In this document: piece by piece, positions 1 to 9,200 of the stretch | Layout of the letters: each line of letters begins with the position of its first letter | How positions within the stretch are numbered: the first letter of the stretch is position 1 | Assembly (NCBI GenBank): GCA_002005505.1 | Contig: KV908565.1 | Location: 65,001 to 85,000 of the forward strand | Direction: 5' to 3' | DNA length: 20,000 bases | Source: Botryococcus braunii | Lineage: Eukaryota; Chlorophyta; Trebouxiophyceae | Notes under the pieces: model-generated | Told to the model about the DNA's origin: nothing | Databases searched by the model: none | What the model saw: only the letters and a program-made list of their open reading frames with translations | Translations under genes and position numbers: made by a program

Positions 1-1
1 C

Positions 2-3000
2 AGGGCCTGGCGTGAAGAGCTGGAGTCCTGCGCAATGCAAAAAGGAGCAATGGGAGCGCTGGAGACAGCTATGCCTAAGACCGCAGAGAACGCAGCAGTA
101 AAACATTTCATTTTGCAGTCTGTCCCGTCCATGTGGCACGACGAAGTCAAACAGCGGGGGAGCGCTTTTGACTTCATTCAGTGGATGGCAGACCGCTGCA
201 CTGGAGGGAAGGACAGGGAAATCAACGAGAAGTGGATCAAGGGGCTCAAACAGGGCATGGTAAAGGGAGAGACAGTGCAAGAATGGTGCCACCGAGTCAT
301 CCGTATTGCCGCCTCCCTGGAGGCCAATAACCATCAGCTGAGCGACCGCCAGATCTGCAGGTATATGTATAAGGGACTACCTGCAGTCTTGCAGAACGAC
401 GCTTGGGCAATTACATCCGCCAAGTCAGACCCCTACAACATGCTGGAGACGATCCTCACTGCCATTGAGAACTTAGAGTACCAGGATATCCCGCTGGCAG
501 AGTCAGTGCAAGTCACAGCATCAGCTGCAGCAGTTATGGCAGCAGCAGCAGCAGCCGTGCCAGCTCAGGGTGGAATCCCTGGGCCTCCCCAAGGCGCTGG
601 AGCTGCACCGGGCGCTGGAGCAGCACCAGGAGTGGGAGCTGGAGCACCTGCTGATGGTCAGGCCCCCCATGGCCCTTCAGCTCACAACGCTGGAGGCAGG
701 GGGCGAGGGTCTGGACGTGGCAGGAGGCCAAAGGAGGAACTGGCGTGTCGCTTCTGCAACGAGACGGGACATTTCTGGAGAGAGTGCCTGGAACTGAAGA
801 GGCTGCAAGCTCTACGTGGCACAATGCAAGCTGCAAGTGCGGGCCCAGCTGCGTGGTGGGGCACTGGAGCTCCTCAGCAACAAGCCAGCTGGTGGGATGC
901 TGGCCAGTCCAGAGGAGGCCCTCCCGTGGCACCCTCACATGCTCCTGGATCTGTGTCCACTATCTTCCCCTTCTTCCCAGGCTGGCATCTCCCACCACCA
1001 CCTCCTCCAGGTGCTGGTGAGCCTATGTTCGTTTCGTTGAATGTGCTTACCCCTACGTCTCATGGGGCTTTCAGTACCTCGTGGCTGATAGATAGTGGTG
1101 CATCGGTGCACCTTGTACATGATCTGTCTTTACTACACAACCCAGTCCTGCATGCCCAACCCCTCCCTCTTCATTTGGCCACTTCTGACGCCAAAGGAGG
1201 GATAGCTGCAACTGGGTCTGTGTGTCTGGTCAATGCCAGACAAGAGGTGTTTTGGCTGCATAATGTGCAGTGTGTGCCCACTGCACACACTAATCTGATT
1301 TCTGTCACAGGAGCCATTCAGGATGGAGCATCATTCCTCACTGACAGTGCAGGTGGGTACACGACCATGAAAGGCCCAGCAGGCTGGTCTGGTAAGATAG
1401 CCAGAGAGCGAGGGCTGTTTTTTTTAGAATGGGTGTGTCCCGTCAAGAGCCAGCATGATGCGCAGCCACAGTCCAGTCCTCATGTTGCCTCGTATCATGC
1501 CAGGAAAGGGCACGTGTGTACAGATCGACTACTGTGGCATGCAAGGTTGGGGCATCCTGGGGTTAAGAGTATGACAAGGTTGGACAACGAAGACCTGGTT
1601 ACTGGGATCAATGTGTCCCTTGCTCCATGCTCAGAGTGTTCTCCCCAGTGTGAGTCATGTATACAAGGGAAACATTCTCGCCCCCCCTTTCCAGCTTCCT
1701 CTAGGCCTGCAGAGAGTGTTTTAGATAGAGTGCATGTGGACACTGTGGGTCCCATTTCACCAGCTGCAATCACAGGAGAGCGTTTTTGGGTTACTGTTGT
1801 TGATGAAAAATCCCATCTGATAGCCTCATTGGCAGTGAAGTCGAAAAAAGTCATTCCCAAGGCCCTCATTGAGCTCTTGAAGTACTGGCAGACATTTCAT
1901 GAGAAAGTGGTGAAGTGTGTGAGATCTGACAGAGGGACAGAATTTCTGAATCAGCAGTCCAAAGAATTTTGTGCTCAGCAGGGCACTAAAATGGAGACCT
2001 CAGCTCCATCCACGCCTCAGCAAAATGGACTTGCTGAGCGCATGAATCGGACTCTGAAGGAGCGCACAAGGACCCTGTTGGTGCACGCTGCAGCAGACCC
2101 TTCCTTGTGGAAGGAGGCACTGGAGTCTGCCACCCTGCTGTACAACGTGGGCCCCACCACAGGTAGGCCTCTGACCCCTACTGAGATGTTCTATGGGGTA
2201 AAGCCTGATGTTGCTTCCTTGCGCACATGGGGCTGTGTGGCACATGTTCACATTCCCCCAGGTCAGCGGTCTGTATTTGGACCAAAGACCATTCCAGGCA
2301 TGTTCACTGGGTATTGCCCACAGTCCAAGGCCTATCGAGTGTACGTAGGCAATGGTGTATGGAAAGAGAGCAGGGATGTTACATTCCTTGAGCATTTGAG
2401 AGGAGGGGAGAGAGTGGGTCTGTCTAAGGTGCAACCTGGATCCTCTCAATGGCTCTCAGGAGCGTCCTCGCAGGGCAGGGGAGGCAATTCCAATGTCCCC
2501 AGCTCACCAACAGCCATTCCCGTGAATTTTTGGGAAGCAGAGGATGACCCAGTGGTGGAGTGCAAGCCCACTGGATCTCCTGCTACCACTGCCAGCTCTC
2601 CAGAGGATCACAGCAGGCTGAGGAGCTCAGTCGGACCTGTGGCTGGAGCCCCCAGCAGCCAGGATGGTTCCCCTGCCACTTCAGAGACCTCACAGCAGTC
2701 ATGGTCAGTGCTGGGCCATCTTCAAAATTTAGCTCGGGGGGGTGCTGAAACGCACTCGCAGCTGGACAAACTGCAGAAGATGCAGGAGGGGGTCAGGTTC
2801 CAGGGGAAGTCTCAACATAGACTTCCCCCAGGAACCACCCTCACAAGGGATCAGCGTTATGAACAGCGCCAGGCTAGGAGGGACTCAGGGGTCCCCATGC
2901 ATGACCCTGGCTCAGGCCAGGTACTTGTGAGTGAGCCACCCTTGGTAGGTCTCCCTGATTTGCAGAGGCAGGTTGAGACAGGGGAGGCTATGCTTGGAGA

Positions 3001-3193
3001 AGATGTTAGCGAGAAGAGTAGTGGGCTAGAAGTGCCAGCAGCAGGGGAAGCACGTAGTCAAGTTGAGCTGGTAACCAGTCATGCTTATGGGGTGCAGCCT
3101 CACACAGTAGGCGCAGCTCAGGAAAGTCAGAGTAGTGTACCTAGGTGTGAGTCCAGGAGAGAGAGAGAGAGCTGCTGCTTCCACCTGCATTGA
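2..3193 (+). CDS. Element A ORF1: Gag-protease-integrase polyprotein (5' partial)
   Basis: The frame is open from base 2; the first ATG, at 35, is internal, because residues encoded before it already align with Gag of element B. In order it encodes a Copia-type Gag, an Ala/Gly/Pro-rich linker, a CCHC zinc knuckle (C-x2-C-x4-H-x4-C, about 746-787), a retropepsin-type aspartic protease with the D-S-G-A motif (about 1091-1102), the His/Cys-rich GAG-pre-integrase segment (about 1510-1680) and an integrase core. The core shows HVDTVGP, SDRG and NGLAER, giving a D-D-35-E triad, which carries out strand transfer of element cDNA into the host genome. A low-complexity C-terminal tail follows to a TGA at 3191-3193. 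The RT lies in the -1 frame, overlapping from 3151. Unlike element B, there is no insertion after the catalytic Glu. Protein identity to B is low in Gag (roughly 40% by eye) and about 80% in protease-integrase. Confidence 0.92.
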   Translation, partial: RAWREELESCAMQKGAMGALETAMPKTAENAAVKHFILQSVPSMWHDEVKQRGSAFDFIQWMADRCTGGKDREINEKWIKGLKQGMVKGETVQEWCHRVIRIAASLEANNHQLSDRQICRYMYKGLPAVLQNDAWAITSAKSDPYNMLETILTAIENLEYQDIPLAESVQVTASAAAVMAAAAAAVPAQGGIPGPPQGAGAAPGAGAAPGVGAGAPADGQAPHGPSAHNAGGRGRGSGRGRRPKEELACRFCNETGHFWRECLELKRLQALRGTMQAASAGPAAWWGTGAPQQQASWWDAGQSRGGPPVAPSHAPGSVSTIFPFFPGWHLPPPPPPGAGEPMFVSLNVLTPTSHGAFSTSWLIDSGASVHLVHDLSLLHNPVLHAQPLPLHLATSDAKGGIAATGSVCLVNARQEVFWLHNVQCVPTAHTNLISVTGAIQDGASFLTDSAGGYTTMKGPAGWSGKIARERGLFFLEWVCPVKSQHDAQPQSSPHVASYHARKGHVCTDRLLWHARLGHPGVKSMTRLDNEDLVTGINVSLAPCSECSPQCESCIQGKHSRPPFPASSRPAESVLDRVHVDTVGPISPAAITGERFWVTVVDEKSHLIASLAVKSKKVIPKALIELLKYWQTFHEKVVKCVRSDRGTEFLNQQSKEFCAQQGTKMETSAPSTPQQNGLAERMNRTLKERTRTLLVHAAADPSLWKEALESATLLYNVGPTTGRPLTPTEMFYGVKPDVASLRTWGCVAHVHIPPGQRSVFGPKTIPGMFTGYCPQSKAYRVYVGNGVWKESRDVTFLEHLRGGERVGLSKVQPGSSQWLSGASSQGRGGNSNVPSSPTAIPVNFWEAEDDPVVECKPTGSPATTASSPEDHSRLRSSVGPVAGAPSSQDGSPATSETSQQSWSVLGHLQNLARGGAETHSQLDKLQKMQEGVRFQGKSQHRLPPGTTLTRDQRYEQRQARRDSGVPMHDPGSGQVLVSEPPLVGLPDLQRQVETGEAMLGEDVSEKSSGLEVPAAGEARSQVELVTSHAYGVQPHTVGAAQESQSSVPRCESRRERESCCFHLH

Positions 3194-3676
3194 GAAAGGT
3201 GAGAGATTGTAATGGTGGAGCGCATGAGTCTGACAGTTCAAGAGAGAGAGTTGGGGAGGGCTCTTGCAGTTCTGGCTGTACTGCAGGATCTCAACATAAG
3301 GTACAAAATGTACCTTATTCTGGGAACCAGGATCAGAGGGATATAAAAGACAACAGTCCCAGGAGTGCTGACAGTACTGCAGAGTCTCAGCATAAGGTAC
3401 AAAATGTACCTTATGTCAAGCTGGGAAAGGTTCACGTGCCATCTAACCTGAGGGAAGCCCAATGCTCCCCTCAGTGGGATTTTTGGCAACAAGCAATGAG
3501 GGAAGAGATGGATTCCCTTGATACCCATGAGGTTCTAGAGTATGTGGACAGACCACATGGACAAAAAGTTATTCCTGTCCATTGGATATTCTCCACTAAA
3601 ATTGATGCACATGGGAATGTCACTCGCTTTAAAGCGAGGTTAGTTGCCCAAGGGTGTAGACAGATCCCTGGGATAG
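3151..3676 (+). pseudogene. Element A ORF2, 5' part: start of reverse transcriptase, cut by element B
   Basis: This frame opens after a TGA at 3148-3150 and lies -1 relative to ORF1, overlapping it through 3193. The first 230 bases encode a low-complexity linker with two copies of a QHKVQNVPY peptide, produced by two near-palindromes. From about 3424 the sequence is the N-terminal region of a Copia RT (RVT_2), with the FKARLVAQG motif near 3630-3656. The reading is broken at GATAG (3672-3676) where element B begins, and it resumes in the same frame at 10862. The downstream TGA met at 3679-3681 lies in the LTR of B, not in A. No ATG start is evident; expression presumably depended on frameshifting from ORF1 (inference). 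Confidence 0.88.
3672..3676. repeat. Target-site duplication GATAG, left copy (element B in element A)
   Basis: GATAG directly precedes the TGTGAAAGG terminus of the left LTR and is repeated at 10857-10861 after the CTCAACA terminus of the right LTR. Five base pairs is the usual Copia integrase stagger. Keeping one copy restores the A reading frame across the RT. Confidence 0.97.
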
Positions 3677-3704
3677 TGTGAAAGGTTATGGGCAACCGGC
3701 TTTC

Positions 3705-3839
3705 CCTGTACAAAGCAGACAGGTCGTCAATAGACGAAGTTACTCCAGCTACAGTCCGTACGACTGTCTGCTGAGTGCCACACACAACTGTCGGACAAGA
3801 CTAGCATCTGGTGATGCCCAGCATCTTTCACAACCAGTT
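3705..3839 (-). repeat. 135-bp direct repeat inside the LTR of B, copy 1
   Basis: Identical by eye to 4034-4168, period 329 bp, separated by 194 bp of unique sequence (3840-4033). The same arrangement occurs in the right LTR at about 10191-10325 and 10519-10653, with one substitution in the second copy. Element A's LTR has only one diverged homologue of this segment and lacks the 194-bp spacer. Confidence 0.93.
3714..3772. other. Conserved LTR hairpin (inside the 135-bp repeat)
   Basis: AGCAGACAGGTCGT (3714-3727) pairs with ACGACTGTCTGCT (3760-3772), with one bulged base and a 32-nt loop. The arms reappear with the same bulge in the LTR of element A (12491-12503 and 12534-12547) although most of the surrounding LTR has diverged. 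A second copy sits in the repeat at 4034-4168. It could be an RNA structure in R/U5, but its role is unknown. Confidence 0.7.
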
Positions 3840-4033
3840 CCGTTACATCATTATCTTGTACACAAGCACCGATCAAGAAAATCACTAGATAAGGCTCTAG
3901 ACGGCTACGTTCAAGTACATGCCTATACTCCCTGAAGTCACTGTCCCTCATCTGTTTGAGTGACTACAGGGTACACTAAGCTTGTTCACTCTCACAATAG
4001 CAACAATGATACAACACACACTGCCGCACCGTA

Positions 4034-4168
4034 CCTGTACAAAGCAGACAGGTCGTCAATAGACGAAGTTACTCCAGCTACAGTCCGTACGACTGTCTGC
4101 TGAGTGCCACACACAACTGTCGGACAAGACTAGCATCTGGTGATGCCCAGCATCTTTCACAACCAGTT
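4034..4168 (-). repeat. 135-bp direct repeat inside the LTR of B, copy 2
   Basis: Exact second copy of 3705-3839 within the left LTR. Together with the 194-bp spacer it accounts for the extra length over the LTR of element A (695 versus 369 bp). Confidence 0.93.
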
Positions 4169-4371
4169 GGTATTCACTCCGGTGGGGCAGCCTTAAGAGT
4201 TCATCCGACAAACGTGTGATCTAGATAGGATTGTACCTTATGTTCGAAAACGTCCAGAATCTGCCGTGTCTCAAGGTACCTTATGTTCTCAATGGACCCA
4301 TATCCTAATAGTGCACACATGAAGATCACTTAAAGCACAAGGCATTCAATAATAATGTTCAGAACTCAACA

Positions 4372-4380
4372 CTTCCCCTT
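4372..4380 (-). other. Polypurine tract of element B
   Basis: On the minus strand AAGGGGAAG lies immediately upstream of the 3' LTR (TGTTGAG...), 11 bases after the ORF2 stop. The identical tract precedes the 3' LTR of element A at 12207-12215. It primes plus-strand DNA synthesis in LTR elements. Confidence 0.92.
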
Positions 4381-4391
4381 GCCTGCATGCT

Positions 4392-6272
4392 TTAAGTGTA
4401 TCTTCTCAAACCTAGTGAATCACGATGACCAACAAACACGGGCTTGGCAAGTGGCTTGGTCATAATGTCAGCCACATTGCGAGCAGATTCCACATAGAGG
4501 ATATCTACCTGCCCAAGTGCCATAGCTTCCCTAGCGTAGTGGAAGCTTACTGCAACGTGCTTTGTGAATTTGGAATTCAGGGGGTTCCGTAAATTAGAAA
4601 TGCATCCTTGGTTGTCACAGAAAATTTTGACCCTCCAAGGTGCAGCCCCTATCTCTTCCAAGAAGCCCCTTAGCCAATCGGCTTCCTTCACAATATGGCC
4701 AGCTGCCATAAACTCATCTTGCACAGTTGAGGTAGCAACTGAGCTCTGCTTCTTGCTTCCCCAAACCACGGCACTACCATAGACTGATAGAACATAGCCA
4801 GTGGTGGAATACCTGGGGTCCAGGTCCCCAGCATAGTCGGCATCAACATAGCCTTCTAGCTCAGGGCCCTTTCCACCCAGAGTAAGAGCTAACTCTCTGG
4901 TATCTCTCAAGTACTTCAGCACTCGAATGGCCTCATTCCAGTGTGAGGTAGTGGGTGTCATTCTATACCTTGACAACACTCCAACAGCCTGAGAAATGTC
5001 AGGCCGGGTCGTATTGGCTATGTACAGTAACGATCCAATCAACTCGCAGTATCGATGACCAGGTGGCAGAGGGGTACCAGCCCCATGTGACATACCATCT
5101 GAGGACTCGGGTCTGCTGCTAGCCACGAAGTCCTTGGACATGGGGGTATCAACCCCACGTCCATCATCAGCAACGCCAAACTTCTCCACAAGAGCATCAA
5201 TCTTGGGAGTGCAACTCATGGAAATAGTGCCCTGAACTCTATTGCGTAGGACCTGACACCCCAGGAAATCATTCACCTCTCCCAAATCATGGATGGTGAA
5301 GTCCTTCTTCAATAACTCTTTCCCCCACTCAATCTCTGCAACCACTCTGGCAACTATGAGAAGATCATCGACATAAACAAGAATAAACGACAGATTACCA
5401 TCAGGGGCCCTCCTGATGTATACCCCAGCGTCGCTCTTGCACACACTATACCCCATCACGCTCAACTTGTCGCTCAAGGTCTTGTGCCAAGCCCGTGGGG
5501 CTTGCTTAAGACCGTAGAGTGCCTTCCTGAGCTTGCACACAACTCTCGTGTTGCCATTCTCAAATCCTGGTGGTTGGGTCACATAGACCTCTTCCTCCAA
5601 CTCCCCATTGAGAAAAGCTGTCTTGATATCCACTTGGTGGATCTCAAGATTTTGTGTGGCAGCCACTGCCAGCACAGCTCTCCTAGCACCATAGCTGCTG
5701 GTAGGTGCAAAAACCTCACCAACATCTATACCAGGAATCTGTCTGCAACCCTGGGCAACCAATCTTGCTTTAAACCGAGTGACAGTCCCATGTGCATCGT
5801 TTTTTGTAGAAAAAATCCAATGAACAGGGATAACTTTCTGCCCATGGGGTCTTTCCACATACTGCATAACCTCATGGGTGTCTAAAGACTCCATCTCCTC
5901 TTGCATTGCCTGCTGCCAAAACTCCCACTGAGGTGAGCGCTGGGCTTCCCTCAAGTTTGAGGGCACGTGAACTTTTCCCAACCTGACAGAAGGTACACTC
6001 TGTACCTTATGCTGTGGTGCAGCAGGGCTGTCAGCCTTACTGGTGCTGTTCCCTTCTCTCTCTCTCTCTCCCTGGTTGCCAGAATAAGGTACATTATGTA
6101 CCTTATGCTGGGACTGGGCAGTACTGCCGGGATTATCTGATTCCTTCTCAAGTCTCTCTCTCTCTCCTTGACTACTGGACTCATGTGCAGCACCCTTACA
6201 TTCTCGCACCTTCCGCAATGCAGAGGGGAGCAGGAGCTCTCTCTCTCTCCTGGACTCACACTTGGCACACTA
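4392..6272 (-). CDS. Element B ORF2: reverse transcriptase-RNase H (-1 frame relative to ORF1)
   Basis: It ends with TAA at 4394-4392. The frame is open back to about 6272, where an in-frame TAG lies; no ATG starts it, and the first start-like codon is TTG at 6218. Counting from that TTG (608 residues), the RVT_2 reverse transcriptase spans roughly 100-340 with the YVDD active site at 282-285. RNase H spans roughly 455-590, with acidic residues D459, E502, D535 and D584. These copy element RNA into cDNA and remove the RNA template. The protein is about 97% identical to the 3' RT-RNaseH part of element A, far closer than the Gag of the two elements. The N-terminal 70 residues are a low-complexity linker over two palindromes. 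It overlaps ORF1 by about 320 nt in the -1 frame, so it is probably expressed as a frameshift fusion (inference). Confidence 0.93.
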
Positions 6273-9200
6273 CCCAGACTTGCCTGAGCTGCGCCTACAA
6301 TGTCAGCCTGCACACCATAAGCATGACTAGCCAGTGACTGGGATTGGGCACCAGCTTCCCCTACTGCTGGCATGTCTAACCCACTGCTCTCATCTCTTAC
6401 ATCTGCACCGAACATAGCCTCGACTGTCTCAACCTGCCCCTGCATATCAGGGAGACCAACCATGTTTGGCTCACTCAGAATTGCCTGACCTGGGTCAGGG
6501 GCATGCAATGGGATGTCAGAATGCTCTCTCCTAGCCACGCGCTGTACATAACGCTGCTCCCTTGTCAGGGTGGTCCCTGGAGGAAGGGGAATTTGTGACT
6601 TCCCCTGCATTCGCAACCCCTCTTGTACCTTCTGCATTTTTTCTACCTGGGATTGAGTTTCTACACCCCCCCTGGCCAGATTCTGCATATGCTCAAGCAC
6701 CGACCACGAGTGCTGAGATGGTTCTGGGGTCCCAACAGTAGAATCCAGGCTGGTGGGGGTTCCTTGGTCATGTGCTGCTATGGTCCCGTCTCCAGACTGA
6801 TCCCCAGCACAAAGTCCAGAGGTCCCAGGAGCCCCAGTGGAAAGCGTCTCCACTCCATGGTCATCCTCCTCATCCCAGAACGTGGGTGGAGCAGCAGAGA
6901 GAATTGCTTGAGGCGTTGCCAGATTCTCACTGCCAAGGGGGGGTGATATCCTAGAATCATAGACAGACCCAGGCTGGACTTTTGATAGACCCACTCTCTC
7001 AGCCCCCCTCAAGTGCTCGATAAAGCTGACGTCCCTACTCTCCTTCCACACTCCATTCCCCACGTACACACGATACGCTTTAGACTGGGGACAATAACCA
7101 GTAAACATTCCAGGGATGGTCTTGGGCCCAAAAACAGACCTTTGGCCACTGGGAATGTGCACATGGGCTACACAGCCAAACGTGCGCAGCACAGACACAT
7201 CAGGTTTGACACCAAAGAATAATTCCATGGGGGTCAGGGACCTGCCTGAAGTAGGACCCACATTGTAGAGGAGGGTAGCTGTCTCAAGCGCCTCCTTCCA
7301 AAGGGAAGGGTCTGCTGCAGCATGGACCAACAGAGTCCTTGTTCGTGTAGCGCGCGGCAGGCAGACTCCGCCAGGGTTAGCCCCGTCGGATGCCAAGCGG
7401 TACATTAGGCTAGGCGTAGCCTCTTTAGGCTTCGCGCTAGCACATACGGTGTGGCGCTCGGGCCACACTGGCACTTTCATCGGTGCAAACAATTCGGATA
7501 ACTTTACAGTTCGCTCCTTCAGGGTCCTATTCATCCTCTCCGCCACCCCATTCTGCTGAGGCGTGTAGGGCGCTGAGGACTCCATCTTAGTGCCCTGCTG
7601 AGCACAAAACTCTTTGAATTGCTGGTTCAGGAACTCTGAACCCCTGTCAGTCCTCACACACTTCACAACCGTGCCTCGTTGGGTCTGCCAAAACCGGAGC
7701 AGGTCTATCACAGCCTTTGGGATGCAATCCTTTGACTTCACAGGCAGGGAGGCAACTTGGTGTGAACTTTCATCCACTACAGTGACCCAATATCGTTCAC
7801 CTGTGATGGCAGGAGGTGATATGGGACCCACAGTATCCACATGGACTCTATCGAGTGGGTTATGTGCAGGCCTGGAAGATACAGGAAAAGGAGGTCTGGA
7901 GTGTTTCCCTTGTATACACGATTCACAGTGCTTGGGGCACTCAGAGCAGGGAGCAAGGGAGATATTGATTCCTGTAACCAGATCTTCCTTGGAGAACCTC
8001 TGCATGCTGCTGGCACCAGGATGACCTAACCCAGCATGCCACAGAGATCTCTCGCTACACACGTGTCCTATCCTAAGATGAGACGCCTCAGCCATGTGAT
8101 CAATATGTCTGCAGCCAACTTGCTGCCCTCTGACAGGACTAACAAACTCCCAAAAAAACAGACCTCGTGCGCGGGTGATATCTCCACACCACCCTTCAGG
8201 TCTCTTCATGGCTGTGTAACCACCTGCAGTGTCAGTCAGGAAAGATGCTCCATCCTGAATTGCACCAGTGACTGAAATGAGGTTGGTATGCGCAGAAGGA
8301 ACACACTGCACATTGTGCAGCCAGAATACTTCATGCCTTGCATTCACAAGGCATACAGACCCAGATGCAATGATTCCTCCCTTGGCGTCTGAGGTTGCCA
8401 AGTGCAGAGGAAGAGGCTGTCCATGCATAACTGGATTATGGAGCAATGAGAGATCAGTGACTATATGCACAGAGGCACCACTATCTATTAACCAAGATGT
8501 GCTGCTAGCTCCATGCGAAGTTGGGGCAAGCACATTGAGAGAGATAAACATCGCCTCACCAGAAGGAGGGGGTGGAGGTGGTAAATGCCACCCCGGAAAC
8601 GTGTGTTGACTTGTTGGATAGTTATATGCTGAAGGTGGTCCAAGGCTGGAAGCGGATGAAGGCGGGCCACCCCGGCCAGATCCATGGTCCCACCAGGCTT
8701 GAGGAGACGACTGTGGGCCTCCCTGGCCCCAGTAAGCTGCAGGCCCAACGCTTGCCGCTTGCATGTTTTGATGCAGACCCTGCAGCTGCCTGAGCGGTCC
8801 GCAGTCAGTCATGAAGTGGCCCTTTGCCTTGCAGAAGTGGCATGTAAGCTCCTCTCTGGGCCTTCTTGCCCTGCCAGGTCCACGCCCCCTGCCACCAAAA
8901 GTAGTTGCAGAGGGGCCAGCGGGAGGCTGTTCGTTTGCTGGTAGTGCTGCTCCAACTCCCGCTACTGCTCCCACTCCTGGTGCAGCTCCAGCGCTTGATG
9001 ACGCTCCAGCTACCCCCCCAGAGGGACCAGCCACTGCTGCAGCTGCCATGGCCTGAGGTGTTCCCTCTGCAGGTGGGTCCTTGTACCCACGGCTGGCTGC
9101 GGCGCGCAGGATTCTTTGAATCAGCTCCAATGGCGGCTTGTCGGTGGCCATAACCTCCAGGGACTCGAGCCTCAGCACAGGAGGGAGGCCCTTCACCATC

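Larger units (their letters stand above)
3677..4371 (-). repeat. 3' LTR of element B (695 bp)
   Basis: It runs from TGTGAAAGG to CTCAACA on the plus strand. It is near-identical to 10163-10856; differences are near 3696 (C/T), in the AAGAAAATC stretch around 3877 (one substitution plus one extra base), near 3950 (C/T), near 4080 (A/T) and near 4311 (A/C). It contains two exact 135-bp copies (3705-3839 and 4034-4168), each with a hairpin, and two GTACCTTAT motifs at 4233 and 4276. It is much longer than the 369-bp LTR of element A because of the extra 329 bp. Confidence 0.96.

Noticed and set aside
534..938. Antisense reading frame opposite the Gag linker of element A
   Set aside because: It mirrors the GC-rich Ala/Gly/Pro linker in another frame and has no domain features.
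3678..3935. Reading frames inside the LTRs of B (also 10010-10373)
   Set aside because: They lie in LTR or leader sequence, repeat in both LTRs, and encode nothing recognisable.
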